A stretch of DNA of 64,000 nt from Vibrio viridaestus (GTDB taxonomy: Bacteria > Pseudomonadota > Gammaproteobacteria > Enterobacterales > Vibrionaceae), in contig NZ_RJVQ01000008.1 in the NCBI RefSeq assembly GCF_003856525.1, forward strand, positions 1 to 64,000, given 5' to 3'. A program made the position numbers and the translations under genes. Of the stretch, positions 1-8,357 are shown piece by piece (within the stretch, counting starts at the first letter, position 1; each line of letters starts with the position of its first letter). The notes under the pieces were generated by a model that was given only the letters and a program-made list of their open reading frames with translations, had not been told where the DNA came from and did no database searches.

Positions 1-634
1 TGACTGTGTCGGTCGCATCCGCATCCGTCGCCAGACCGGTGATCTGGACTTCGGTACCGTTCGCCGCACTTTCACTGATGGTGTTCGCGTCGCTATCCGC
101 GTCCACTACCGCACTGATGCCGCTTTCGCTTGTGTCATCCGTTAGGTTTTCACTATCAGCATTGACAGCTGTTGCCAAAACATCGACAAGAGCTAAGCTT
201 TGTGTTTGAGAAATACCAGTGCCAGATAGGCTAGATGTATCAAATGAGGTTTGAGCGAGGACTTCGAGATCTGTTCGGGAAATGGTTGCACTTGGAGTTA
301 AGCTTGATCCTCCAGCTCCACCACCAGCAGCGGTCGCAAATTGCTCACCTAATTGAGTAGGATCCACACCTTGCTCTAAGGCTGTAATAATGTCATTTAT
401 CTCATTTGTGACATCAATATTCGCATTATTGGGAGTTGTGTATTTTGCTGTGACAACAGGAGTCTGTGTTGTGCCATCGACTGGACTTTCTACAAACTCA
501 CCTTTCTCTACCAAAATAAAACCTGGGGGCACTGGCTGCCCTTTAACCAAAATGGAGACGTTACCTTCACTATCAATAGCGATGACTTGATCAGACGTTA
601 AGTTAGCAAACGAGATAATCGACTCTAGACCCAT
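1..634 (-). CDS. N-terminal part of a LapA-like giant adhesin (retention module), cut by window edge
   Basis: The minus-strand frame is open from an ATG at 634 to the window edge (211 codons seen), with a GAGG ribosome-binding site upstream. The first 80 residues start MGLESIISFANL and resemble the N-terminal retention module of LapA-type type I-secreted adhesins. Residues 101-104 are TAAG followed by a Gly/Ser-rich linker, the motif that LapG-type periplasmic proteases cut to release such adhesins. From about residue 176 the sequence changes to Ala/Asp/Thr-rich text (NTISESAANGTEV, ATDADATDTV) typical of cadherin/VCBS-like repeats of giant RTX adhesins. That part is also richer in GC. The divergent TolC-like and OmpA-like genes fit a dedicated secretion locus. 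Full length, repeat number and C-terminal secretion signal lie outside the window. Confidence 0.85.
   Translation of the reverse strand, partial: MGLESIISFANLTSDQVIAIDSEGNVSILVKGQPVPPGFILVEKGEFVESPVDGTTQTPVVTAKYTTPNNANIDVTNEINDIITALEQGVDPTQLGEQFATAAGGGAGGSSLTPSATISRTDLEVLAQTSFDTSSLSGTGISQTQSLALVDVLATAVNADSENLTDDTSESGISAVVDADSDANTISESAANGTEVQITGLATDADATDTV
323..334 (-). other. Putative LapG cleavage motif TAAG in the adhesin
   Basis: These four codons (ACC GCT GCT GGT) encode T101-A102-A103-G104. In characterised LapA-type adhesins a periplasmic cysteine protease (LapG) cuts between the two alanines of such a motif when c-di-GMP is low. Neither lapG nor lapD is in this window, so cleavage is an inference from the motif and its position after the retention module. 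Confidence 0.65.
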
Positions 635-1015
635 ATAATGCCTCGAACAGGATGTAAACTACATTAAATCAGATGTTTATAACTTGATTTTATACAACAT
701 CTAATGTCAGAATTATGTCAAAGATAACACTAATTATTGATAAGACAAAGTTAAATAACAGCGCTATACTCGTGTCACAACTAGATACGAGCACATCTTT
801 GCAAGCTAAATAATAGACGAATTAATATACACTGTGCCCTTACTTGAAATAAATTTTTACACTCAGACCTGGTGCGCTCAAAAAATAAACAGTACTATTC
901 GCCAAATTTCACTTAATATTACCGAAGAGCAATAAGTTACTGAACCTTGTTTATCTCAATAATTAGATATGAGAATACTCACAATTAGTTTTTATCGGCA
1001 CGCAGGAGAAATGTC
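635..1015. promoter_or_regulatory. Divergent control region between adhesin and TolC-like gene
   Basis: This 381-bp AT-rich region holds no gene. It contains a large imperfect dyad at 661-707: ACATTA (661-666) and AGATGTT (671-677) are mirrored by AACATCT (696-702) and TAATGT (702-707), with TATAA/TTATA also facing each other inside. The dyad is 27 bp upstream of the adhesin ATG and could be an operator or a leader hairpin. No confident -35/-10 pair was assigned. Confidence 0.5.
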
Positions 1016-2329
1016 TTGAATACATTTCAAAAGATATTGGTTGGCGCATCTGTTTTCGCCAGTACTAATGTATTATCTCAAACGCTGGAGCAGGCTATTG
1101 CCTTAACTTTGTCATCCAATCCCGAGTTAAAAAGTTCATTTAACCAATATCAAAGTCGCTTACATGATATTGATTCTGCGAAGGGCTCCTACCTCCCTTC
1201 CGTCGATTTAGATGCCGGCATTGGTTATGAAGGATTAGACCCAGCGTCTTCTAATTCCAAAGAAGCAACAGATATGACACGTAAGGAAGCGACCGTTTCC
1301 TTAAGCCAGTTAATTTGGGATGGTTCTTCTACTATCAATAATATTCATCGTACCCAATCCGAAGCAGAAGCCGATCGTTATCAATTATTAGCGGATGCGT
1401 CAGATAAGGCACTTAGCGTTGCTAAAGTGTATCTAGATGCTTATGAAGCTAAAGAGGTTCTCGACTTATCGCAGGATAATTTGGCTATTCATAAAAAAAT
1501 ATACAGTGATATAAAACGTAAAGCCGAACTGGGCTTAGGTTCTACGGCTGATGTTTCTCAGGTCGAAGCGCGTATAGCAAAAGCTGAGGCAAATTTACTC
1601 GCAGCACAAAATAATTATTTTGATACTCTCACTCAGTTCGAACAATTGGTCGGGGAGCCTCCACAAGACCTGATTTATCCAGAAATTGACATGTCTCAGA
1701 TGCCACAAGATCTAGACCAGGCTACAAACATTGCTTTTACAACTCATCCAACAATTAAAGTCTCTCAAATGGACGTTACGGCAGCGAAGTTCCAATATAA
1801 ACAAGCCAAAGCGCCGAATATGCCAACTTTTTCTATTGATGCTAGCCACAGTATTCGTAATGATGCGGGAGGCTATGAAGGTGAAAGTAGCGAAACAACT
1901 GCAATGTTACGGATGAAGTACAATTTATATAGTGGTGGTTCTGATCAGGCCAACATAAAGAGTTTTGCCTATAAACTTAATCAGGCGAAAGATTTACGTG
2001 AAAAGGCATTTCGTGACGTAAAAGAGGGACTAACGCTTTCCTGGCATTCTCTTGAATTTACTAAGAAGCAGATGGAGTTCCTATCGAAGCACGTAGATAC
2101 AGTGTCAGAAACCGTGGTAGCGTATCAGAAACAGTACCAAATTGGCCAACGGACATTACTTGATTTGCTTAACAGCCAAAATGAATTATTTGAAGCTCGG
2201 AAAGACTACTTGGACGCTAAATATACCCAGCAGTATGCTAAGTATCGCGTCTATAATGCAATTGGTGATCTTTTAAAAACTCTGCGTGTAGAAATACCTG
2301 AGCAGTGGTCACAATCGGAGGTTAATTAA
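1016..2329 (+). CDS. TolC-family outer-membrane protein of a type I secretion system (LapE-like)
   Basis: 437-residue member of the TolC/outer-membrane efflux family. It would form the outer-membrane and periplasmic channel that exports the neighbouring adhesin through an ABC transporter and membrane-fusion protein not present here. The start is TTG at 1016: AGGAG at 1004-1008 is 7 nt away, whereas the ATG at 1011 is only 2 nt from it and opens a two-codon frame (ATG TCT TGA). From TTG the protein begins with a signal peptide ending near VLSQ. Two long helical repeats follow (about 25-215 and 235-425), including DLLNSQNELFEARKDYLDA near the end. Divergent from the adhesin and followed after 3 bp by the OmpA-type gene, probably as one transcript. 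Confidence 0.88.
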   Translation: MNTFQKILVGASVFASTNVLSQTLEQAIALTLSSNPELKSSFNQYQSRLHDIDSAKGSYLPSVDLDAGIGYEGLDPASSNSKEATDMTRKEATVSLSQLIWDGSSTINNIHRTQSEAEADRYQLLADASDKALSVAKVYLDAYEAKEVLDLSQDNLAIHKKIYSDIKRKAELGLGSTADVSQVEARIAKAEANLLAAQNNYFDTLTQFEQLVGEPPQDLIYPEIDMSQMPQDLDQATNIAFTTHPTIKVSQMDVTAAKFQYKQAKAPNMPTFSIDASHSIRNDAGGYEGESSETTAMLRMKYNLYSGGSDQANIKSFAYKLNQAKDLREKAFRDVKEGLTLSWHSLEFTKKQMEFLSKHVDTVSETVVAYQKQYQIGQRTLLDLLNSQNELFEARKDYLDAKYTQQYAKYRVYNAIGDLLKTLRVEIPEQWSQSEVN

Positions 2330-2332
2330 GGC

Positions 2333-2989
2333 ATGTCTATGAATAGTCGTATTTTTTATCAGTATAGTGCCTTGATTTTTGCTTCTCTTCTGACAGCATG
2401 TACATCATTAGATGAGCAAAACACAGTAGACGAATACCAGTATCAAGCTTATCCGACCATAGAACAGCCTGCTGATCTTGCAGACAGTGATGGTGACGGA
2501 GTCATAAACGCTCGCGACCTATGTCAAGAAACTGCGGGTGGCTCTAAAATTAATAATGATGGCTGTGGCAAGATGTTCAATTCGAATCAACAACAACAGC
2601 TTCATATATTGTTTGCTCACAATTCTAGCGTGGTTAACCCAATCTTTGTTGGACAAATAAAGCAAATGGCAACATTTATGGCCAGCTATCCTTCTTCAAA
2701 AATCGAGATCAACGGCTATGCAAGTAAAGTTGGTACAGAAGAAACGAATTTAACGTTATCAAAAGAACGCGCAGAAGCAGTAAAACAAGCGCTCGTCACT
2801 TACGGAGTAGAACCTGATAGAATTTCTATAATCGGTTACGGAGAACAAGAGCCTGAAGTTGACGAAGAGTCTGAATTAGCCGATACCAAGAATCGTCGAG
2901 TCACTGCCACAGTGGTTACGCACGATAATGTGATTGAGAAGGAATGGACAATCTTCTCCAGGCTTCCGAAGGATTGGGAAACATACTGA
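2333..2989 (+). CDS. OmpA-family lipoprotein with thrombospondin type 3-like calcium motif
   Basis: 218 residues. The lipobox LLTAC places the lipidated cysteine at residue 23, so this should be an outer-membrane lipoprotein. Residues 51-64 (DSDGDGVINARDLC) match a thrombospondin type 3 calcium-binding repeat as found in many OmpA-like proteins. Residues about 88-205 form an OmpA C-terminal peptidoglycan-binding domain, with the usual LSKERAEAVKQAL and NRRV stretches. It starts 3 bp after the TolC-like gene. An ATG two codons later (2339) is an alternative start. OmpA-like proteins are common partners of type I adhesin secretion loci; the exact role here is inferred. Confidence 0.85.
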   Translation: MSMNSRIFYQYSALIFASLLTACTSLDEQNTVDEYQYQAYPTIEQPADLADSDGDGVINARDLCQETAGGSKINNDGCGKMFNSNQQQQLHILFAHNSSVVNPIFVGQIKQMATFMASYPSSKIEINGYASKVGTEETNLTLSKERAEAVKQALVTYGVEPDRISIIGYGEQEPEVDEESELADTKNRRVTATVVTHDNVIEKEWTIFSRLPKDWETY

Positions 2990-3014
2990 TCTCAAATAAT
3001 ACTTCCTTAGTTTT

Positions 3015-3044
3015 AAAAGCGTCTAAATGGCGCTTTTATTATTT
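3015..3044 (+). terminator. Terminator after OmpA-like gene
   Basis: AAAAGCG (3015-3021) pairs with CGCTTTT (3031-3037) around a 9-nt loop, followed by an AT-rich tail. It closes the TolC/OmpA transcript. Confidence 0.65.
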
Positions 3045-3110
3045 ATTGCTATGGGAATTAATGACTCTCAGTGATAACCTCTAGTCACTTTAATCCTAAG
3101 GACCTAAATC

Positions 3111-3461
3111 ATGTCTAAATTGACTAATGATATTAATAAAAACCTTGAAATATTCATCGAAGAATCAGCAGCTACCAAACTTGTTTGGGGACTACGTAAC
3201 GAAGAAGGCTGGTTGTCTTGTGATTCTTCAGAATTCGAAAATAGCGAGGTTATGCCATTCTGGTCATCAAAAGAAGACGCTGAACAACATAATGTCGAGG
3301 AGTGGTCCGATTTTGAAGTATTGGAAATTCCTCTCGATATCTTCGTTGAAGATTGGCTGATTACTCTGGATGAAGATGGCGTTCTTGTTGGTACAAACTG
3401 GAATGCCAACCTAGAAGGATGCGAGTTAGAACCAGCGGAACTTGCGAAAAAATACTTATAA
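3111..3461 (+). CDS. DUF2750 family protein
   Basis: 116-residue acidic soluble protein recognised as DUF2750 by its Trp-rich core: VWGLRNEEGWLSCDS, VMPFWSSKEDAEQ, EDWLITLDEDGVLVGTNW. No signal peptide or membrane segment is visible. The start has AAGGA a few bases upstream. The next gene follows 21 bp downstream on the same strand, so the two are probably cotranscribed. The molecular function of the family is not known to me. Confidence 0.8.
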   Translation: MSKLTNDINKNLEIFIEESAATKLVWGLRNEEGWLSCDSSEFENSEVMPFWSSKEDAEQHNVEEWSDFEVLEIPLDIFVEDWLITLDEDGVLVGTNWNANLEGCELEPAELAKKYL

Positions 3462-3482
3462 ACCAAAAAACGTTACCCAAAT

Positions 3483-4055
3483 ATGAAATTATCAAAACTT
3501 AACTCCGAACTATTTAATCATTTGTATTCTGATATCGTCGAATTCAGGACAACGTTCGATTTGCCAGTCGCAAATCCACAGAGTCTGGACGACGGTGCTG
3601 ACACGCTTCATACATCTCTTGCTATAGAAGAATTGACTGAGTTAGCTGAGGCAGTAGATGTTGTAGAGCAAGCGGACGCGATTGTTGATACGGTTTATGT
3701 ATTAATGGGGCGTTTAGTTCACCTAGGCGACGATACCATCGATTCAAATCTAGGTATCTGCTACATCATCGATTTACTATTGAATGTTGCAGCGAATAGA
3801 GGGATTGATTTTGTTAAATGTTGGGATGAAGTTCATAGCTCCAACATGAGCAAAGTGTGTAAGTCACAACAAGAATATTCGAATACAGAATCATTCTATG
3901 CACAGCAGGGAATCGTCATCGCGCCTAGCAGCAAAGGAAACTACATTATTGCTAAATGTGCCGAAGACTTTGTCGGCCCTGACAAAACTATTCGCAAAGG
4001 GAAAGTGCTTAAATCTGTTGATTATCGTCCAGCGGATCTCGCTCAGTTCTTTTAA
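3483..4055 (+). CDS. MazG/HisE-like all-alpha NTP pyrophosphohydrolase (PRA-PH family)
   Basis: 190 residues. The first 125 look like an all-alpha nucleotide pyrophosphohydrolase: EELTE (about 49-53) and DAIVDTVYVLMG (about 65-76) give the two acidic metal-binding helices, and the WDEVHSSNMSK stretch is typical of PRA-PH-like members. The last 60 residues (GNYIIAKCAEDFVGPDKTIRKGKV) are a short extension common to this subgroup. A separate hisIE occurs at 60.6 kb, so this is unlikely to be the histidine enzyme. A housecleaning role on non-canonical nucleotides is possible; the substrate is unknown. Follows the DUF2750 gene closely. Confidence 0.75.
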   Translation: MKLSKLNSELFNHLYSDIVEFRTTFDLPVANPQSLDDGADTLHTSLAIEELTELAEAVDVVEQADAIVDTVYVLMGRLVHLGDDTIDSNLGICYIIDLLLNVAANRGIDFVKCWDEVHSSNMSKVCKSQQEYSNTESFYAQQGIVIAPSSKGNYIIAKCAEDFVGPDKTIRKGKVLKSVDYRPADLAQFF

Positions 4056-4060
4056 AAGAT

Positions 4061-4091
4061 AAAAAAAAGCCACCTTGTTGACCAAGGTGGC
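4061..4091 (-). terminator. Terminator hairpin, best oriented for the minus-strand B12 cluster
   Basis: GCCACCTTG (4069-4077) and CAAGGTGGC (4083-4091) form a perfect 9-bp stem with loop TTGAC. Eight adenines at 4061-4068 become the U-tract on the minus strand. It lies 180 bp beyond btuD and just after the plus-strand pyrophosphohydrolase gene, so it may serve both, but the plus strand lacks a U-tract. Confidence 0.7.
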
Positions 4092-4271
4092 AAGGAGACT
4101 ATAAAAAGCCTAACAAGAACGAGAATGTATCGATCTTATTAATGCCAATTGCGTGCCAACTTTTTATTTTTATTTAACCCTTTGTTTTTATTGACTATTT
4201 TATTTTTCAGCGCGTTTTATCAAACCTTACCAAATATCTTGTGCTCTACACTTGTGCTTCTTGCACCAAAA

Positions 4272-5027
4272 TCATTCGAACACCAGATATCTTTTGTCTT
4301 CTATTTCAAATTGTTGTACTCCGGTATGAAACACGGACTTAATGTTATCAGCAGTAATGACGTGGTGAATATCACCATGAGCAACTAACTCGCTATTTGA
4401 GAAGAGGACGGCATGTTCGGCATGACGCAATGAACGATTTAAGTCATGATTGGCCATGATGACTGTCAGACCTTGGGCCGTGACTTCATCCAGAAGCTTA
4501 TACAAGTATTTTTCCTGACCAATATCAAGCGGTCCTGAAGGTTCATCAAGTATCAGTAGTCGTCCATCAGGGTTGAGCTCAGGCCATATCTGAAGACAGC
4601 ACCCAACAATTCTTACCCGTTGCCACTCGCCACCGGACAACTGATGAATACTTCGACTTAGCTTGCCACGTATATTGAGGAGGTCGACTAAGTGATTCAC
4701 CACATTAGTTATCGTTACAGGACTTTGTTTGACGTGTTCCGGAAGTGATAAACGCAGATATTCAAAGACGGTTATATTGAAAACAGGTTTTTCATTCTGA
4801 GCCAAATAGGAACGAACTTTTGAAAGCTCATTTAGCGATAGTTCACTGACATTGATACCATCAAGTTCAACGCGTCCTTGAAAAGGGATCACACCAGCGA
4901 TAGCTGCTAGGAACGTACTCTTGCCGCTACCATTGGGTCCAATAACATGAATTTGCTTATTTTTCGGTAACTTAACGTTAACGTTATCAAGCCTATTTTC
5001 GACAGTTACATTTTCAATGTACATCAT
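4272..5027 (-). CDS. btuD: Vitamin B12 ABC transporter ATP-binding protein BtuD
   Basis: 251-residue ABC ATPase that powers uptake of cobalamin across the inner membrane with BtuC and periplasmic BtuF. Walker [10 protein letters not shown] at 30-38, signature LSGGEWQR at 130-137, Walker B LLILDEP at 157-163 and switch histidine H194 are all intact. The start overlaps the end of btuC by 14 bp and has no clear ribosome-binding site, suggesting translational coupling; two adjacent ATG codons (5027, 5024) are both possible. btuF is not in the window. Confidence 0.92.
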   Translation of the reverse strand: MMYIENVTVENRLDNVNVKLPKNKQIHVIGPNGSGKSTFLAAIAGVIPFQGRVELDGINVSELSLNELSKVRSYLAQNEKPVFNITVFEYLRLSLPEHVKQSPVTITNVVNHLVDLLNIRGKLSRSIHQLSGGEWQRVRIVGCCLQIWPELNPDGRLLILDEPSGPLDIGQEKYLYKLLDEVTAQGLTVIMANHDLNRSLRHAEHAVLFSNSELVAHGDIHHVITADNIKSVFHTGVQQFEIEDKRYLVFE

Positions 5028-6009
5028 GATTTTTTAATAGCATCCATACAAATACTGGTGCACCAATTGTCGTTGTGACTACCCCTAAAGGTAGTTCCGC
5101 CGAATCAAGCATCGTTCTGGCAAGTAAATCGGCCAGCACAAGCAGTAATGCACCAGAAATAGCAGACAACGGTAATAGGTATCGATTTTCCGTACCAAAC
5201 GCCAAACGTAAAAGATGAGGTACAACCAAACCAACAAAGCCTATAATGCCACCTAAAGCAACAGAGCCACCCACCAAAACTGAAACAGCAACAATAAGCT
5301 GCCAACGAATTCTATATACATCCACACCAAGCTGCTTAGCGTGAACCTCTCCCAACATAAGTCTGTCTAGGATATTCCCTTTCACCATCAACCAAATAAT
5401 GGCAGGAATCATCAATAAACTAATCCAATGTTGCTCCCAAGTTGCTCCACCAATACTTCCCATTAGCCAATACATCAGTTGACGTAAACTGAGATCATCA
5501 CTGAAGTAAAATGCCCAAGTGACAACTGATGAGGCTAAAATACCAAGTGCCACCCCGACTAATAAGAGTCTCGCAGTGGTCAACCTCATTGCCTTAGCAA
5601 TCGCAACTAATATAAAAGTAAATAAGAGCGACCCCATAATAGCACTAATCATAAACACAATAGGTGTTGCAAACATGGGAAAAAAGAACAATACAATCAC
5701 CATAGCAACACTCGCGCCACCAGATACGCCAATTACACCAGGCTCTGCCAGGACGTTACCCAGTAAGACTTGGAGAGTCGCTCCAGATAAAGCTAAGGCC
5801 GCACCGATAACAATAGCGGCAAATAAACGAGGAAGTCTGAGATCAATTAGGAGTTGCTGCTCAAAGGTGGATACGGTATGAAACGGCGAAATAAAAACCT
5901 CACCACACATCATATAAACGGCGCTAACAAGCAGAAGTATGATAAAAAAGAGACAGATTACTTTTAGCCATTTCTGTCTCTGAAGTTTGGTTAGATGATA
6001 AAAGTCCAT
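5014..6009 (-). CDS. btuC: Vitamin B12 ABC transporter permease BtuC
   Basis: 331-residue polytopic inner-membrane permease of the FecCD family, with about ten hydrophobic helices and the typical stretches [29 protein letters not shown] and [17 protein letters not shown]. It forms the cobalamin channel with BtuD. The gene pair overlaps, so both proteins are made from one transcript. The upstream neighbour, an AstE-like gene, ends 73 bp before the btuC start. Identification as B12 rather than iron-siderophore permease rests on family resemblance plus the cob genes beside it. Confidence 0.9.
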   Translation of the reverse strand: MDFYHLTKLQRQKWLKVICLFFIILLLVSAVYMMCGEVFISPFHTVSTFEQQLLIDLRLPRLFAAIVIGAALALSGATLQVLLGNVLAEPGVIGVSGGASVAMVIVLFFFPMFATPIVFMISAIMGSLLFTFILVAIAKAMRLTTARLLLVGVALGILASSVVTWAFYFSDDLSLRQLMYWLMGSIGGATWEQHWISLLMIPAIIWLMVKGNILDRLMLGEVHAKQLGVDVYRIRWQLIVAVSVLVGGSVALGGIIGFVGLVVPHLLRLAFGTENRYLLPLSAISGALLLVLADLLARTMLDSAELPLGVVTTTIGAPVFVWMLLKNHDVH

Positions 6010-6082
6010 TTGTTCTTGTTACTTGACTAATTTCGCCTAACCTTACCTTTTCGTAAACTTAATAGAAAGAACAAATGTTGCT

Positions 6083-7039
6083 TTAGTCGTAAACAAGCTG
6101 CCCTTCTTCAATACGAGGAAGAACGTCAAAGACCATGATGGCAGCAGACTCCCCGATATCGACGCTGGCATCAGGATACAAAATGGCTTCACCATCATTT
6201 TTTGCCATTAATGGTTTGTCATCATCCATGCCAAAAACTTCACCGTGCTTAAATCGTGTAAAGTTAGCCAAGGATTCAGAAAATAAGAATTTAAAATTCT
6301 CATGCTGTTTCACAATCGTCCGAGTGACACGAAAATATTTCGGCTTTTTAGGCATATGCTCGCTTTTTTCATTCGATAAGAGATCTCGTAAAGCCAGTTC
6401 AAATCCCTGATTATGCCTAACAGTGTTATAGCTATCCGTAGGTAACTCTATTTGAATTGAGTCAACATCATATGTCTGAGCTATTTGCCAACTTAGCGTT
6501 TGAGTAGGTGCATTATTCAATACGACAGCATCGATATGGCTCGACTCAATAAAACTAAACAAAGAGGAAGATCGAACTGCGCCTCTGACTTTTGGGCTAT
6601 ACGCGACGGTAGAGTAAATCGACGGGTGGTTATTCGGGGAGATATCCACATGTCGTCGTTGATTCTTACTTGTATCACGCCAGAACGCTTCAATTATATT
6701 ATTGAGATGCTCATCTATTACGCGATCATCATTTAATGAGCGTGACTTCGGCTGAAGTATAACCAAACAACGTGATTTTAACGTTTGAAATCCGATAGCA
6801 ATATCACTGATGATTGAATCGATAATCTGAAGGTGGGAAGTATCACTCTTCACATAACTACAACTCAGAATGAGGTGGCATGTATCTGAATTAATTGAAT
6901 CAGGAATAAGTTCAATAACACCAGCTTGGTGAAATGTAATGCTTACGCCTTTGGAGGTAATCACCTCTTCAGTATCCTTACGGCTATTTGCGGCCAAATA
7001 GTCTTTAATAAAGGACTGCTCAAATAATTTGCTGTACAT
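6083..7039 (-). CDS. Degenerate AstE/aspartoacylase-like protein lacking zinc ligands
   Basis: 318 residues from the ATG at 7039, chosen because AGGTG sits just upstream; an ATG 14 codons earlier (7081) has no such support. The fold pattern follows succinylglutamate desuccinylase (AstE): the N-terminal strand and ILSC strand, the NDDRVIDEHLNNI helix, and a C-terminal beta domain ending DKPLMAKNDGEAILYPDASV. Where AstE has HGNET (two zinc ligands) this protein has YVKSDTS, and where AstE has DLHTAIR (third ligand) it has DISPNNHPS. A Glu in SIQIELP may match the catalytic one. It is therefore probably not an active zinc hydrolase. It sits inside the B12 cluster between cobC and btuC. Confidence 0.65.
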   Translation of the reverse strand: MYSKLFEQSFIKDYLAANSRKDTEEVITSKGVSITFHQAGVIELIPDSINSDTCHLILSCSYVKSDTSHLQIIDSIISDIAIGFQTLKSRCLVILQPKSRSLNDDRVIDEHLNNIIEAFWRDTSKNQRRHVDISPNNHPSIYSTVAYSPKVRGAVRSSSLFSFIESSHIDAVVLNNAPTQTLSWQIAQTYDVDSIQIELPTDSYNTVRHNQGFELALRDLLSNEKSEHMPKKPKYFRVTRTIVKQHENFKFLFSESLANFTRFKHGEVFGMDDDKPLMAKNDGEAILYPDASVDIGESAAIMVFDVLPRIEEGQLVYD

Positions 7040-7150
7040 ATTGCACCTAAATCGTAACGAAAGTCCGTATACAGAAATCATTTTCGACGATATTTCTGTA
7101 CCTAAAAGCTAATACTATCATGGCGTTGTCAAATCAGTTAATCGACTCGA

Positions 7151-7753
7151 TCACAATGTAGCACCAATACTTTTCACAATTACATAGTTTTGGTCTGAGA
7201 TAATGACTTGCAGATGAGTGAGCGTTTGGTTCGAGATAGCTAGCTGAGTAAAAAGAGCAGGGTTATCCCAAGCAAGATTTAATACGCTAGCTAAAATCAT
7301 TCTTATAACACCACCGTGTGTGACAATAAGCGTATCAGAACTTATTGACTCAATGACTTCAGACCATGCAGCAGTAACTCTCTGGTAAAATTCACCAATC
7401 GGTTCAGAACGCGGTAATGGATACTGGCGAGGATCACACCAGAATTTTTCTAACGTGCCCCAATCTTCTGACGGGATTTCATCAAATGCCTTCCCATCGT
7501 AATCACCAAAATTCATTTCCTGCAAATCAGACACAACTCGAATCCCCTCTTTTACCTCTAATTGTTTGGCTAGGTCAAGACACCTAGAGAGAGGAGAACT
7601 TATGATGGTTTCAAACGAAAGATGTTTAGATTGTAAGCTCTCTATTATCTTCCTTTGAACCTCAGGTTTTACTTTGGCATCATAATGTCCATTAAGCGCC
7701 GCTTTACCTTCTGTTTGACCATGCCTCAACAACCATACATCAAATCGTTTCAT
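7151..7753 (-). CDS. cobC: Alpha-ribazole phosphatase CobC (histidine phosphatase family)
   Basis: 200-residue phosphoglycerate mutase-like phosphatase. RHGQT at 10-14 supplies the nucleophilic histidine (H11); ISSPLSRC and THGGVIRM are the other catalytic stretches. It would remove phosphate from alpha-ribazole-5'-phosphate or adenosylcobalamin-5'-phosphate in nucleotide-loop assembly. Its ATG overlaps the cobU stop in an ATGA junction, which supports the specific assignment over a general sugar phosphatase. Confidence 0.85.
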   Translation of the reverse strand: MKRFDVWLLRHGQTEGKAALNGHYDAKVKPEVQRKIIESLQSKHLSFETIISSPLSRCLDLAKQLEVKEGIRVVSDLQEMNFGDYDGKAFDEIPSEDWGTLEKFWCDPRQYPLPRSEPIGEFYQRVTAAWSEVIESISSDTLIVTHGGVIRMILASVLNLAWDNPALFTQLAISNQTLTHLQVIISDQNYVIVKSIGATL

Positions 7754-8298
7754 AGTTGTCCTTTTATAGCCATCGGTATACCTGCGGTGACAAGAACAAC
7801 ATTATCGACAATGCTGGCAATGCCCTGATTCATCCATCCAGCATTGTCAACAAACAGACGGGTTACTTTTCCAAGTGGCACGACGCCCATTCCAACTTCG
7901 TTTGATACAAACACAAAAGATGCCGGTGACTTTGATATAACCTGTTGTAGCTCTTCGATTTTATCTGAAATATTTTGCTGGGTTATATCGTTACCATCAT
8001 TATAAATAACGTTATTTAACCATACCGTTAAACAATCAATGAGCACGATATCGTTAGTCCCCAGCTCAGACAAAAGTTCAGCTAAATCCGTTGGGCACTC
8101 ATGTTCTATCCAACAGGAGTCTCTCCGCGACTGATGTTCTTTTATCCGCAACTTCATTTCATCATCAAATGCCACAGCCGTCGCAACGTAATGCAATCTA
8201 CTGTCCGGTGTTTGGGCATACTGATCTTTGACCAAAGTTTCCGCAAACGATGATTTACCGCTTCTGGCTCCGCCCAAGACAAGAAATTTGCTCATCAT
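7750..8298 (-). CDS. cobU: Adenosylcobinamide kinase / adenosylcobinamide-phosphate guanylyltransferase CobU
   Basis: 182 residues. P-loop GGARSGKS at 9-16 and the family stretch RIKEHQSRR (about 51-59), which carries the histidine expected to be guanylylated (H55). The enzyme phosphorylates adenosylcobinamide and transfers GMP to give adenosylcobinamide-GDP. Lies 59 bp downstream of cobT and overlaps cobC by 4 bp. The next enzyme of the pathway, CobS, is not encoded nearby. Two adjacent ATG codons are possible starts. Confidence 0.92.
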   Translation of the reverse strand: MMSKFLVLGGARSGKSSFAETLVKDQYAQTPDSRLHYVATAVAFDDEMKLRIKEHQSRRDSCWIEHECPTDLAELLSELGTNDIVLIDCLTVWLNNVIYNDGNDITQQNISDKIEELQQVISKSPASFVFVSNEVGMGVVPLGKVTRLFVDNAGWMNQGIASIVDNVVLVTAGIPMAIKGQL

Positions 8299-8357
8299 CG
8301 CCTCTCAATACTCACCATTTCACTTCAGTTTTTATAATAACGCATCAACAAATAGAG

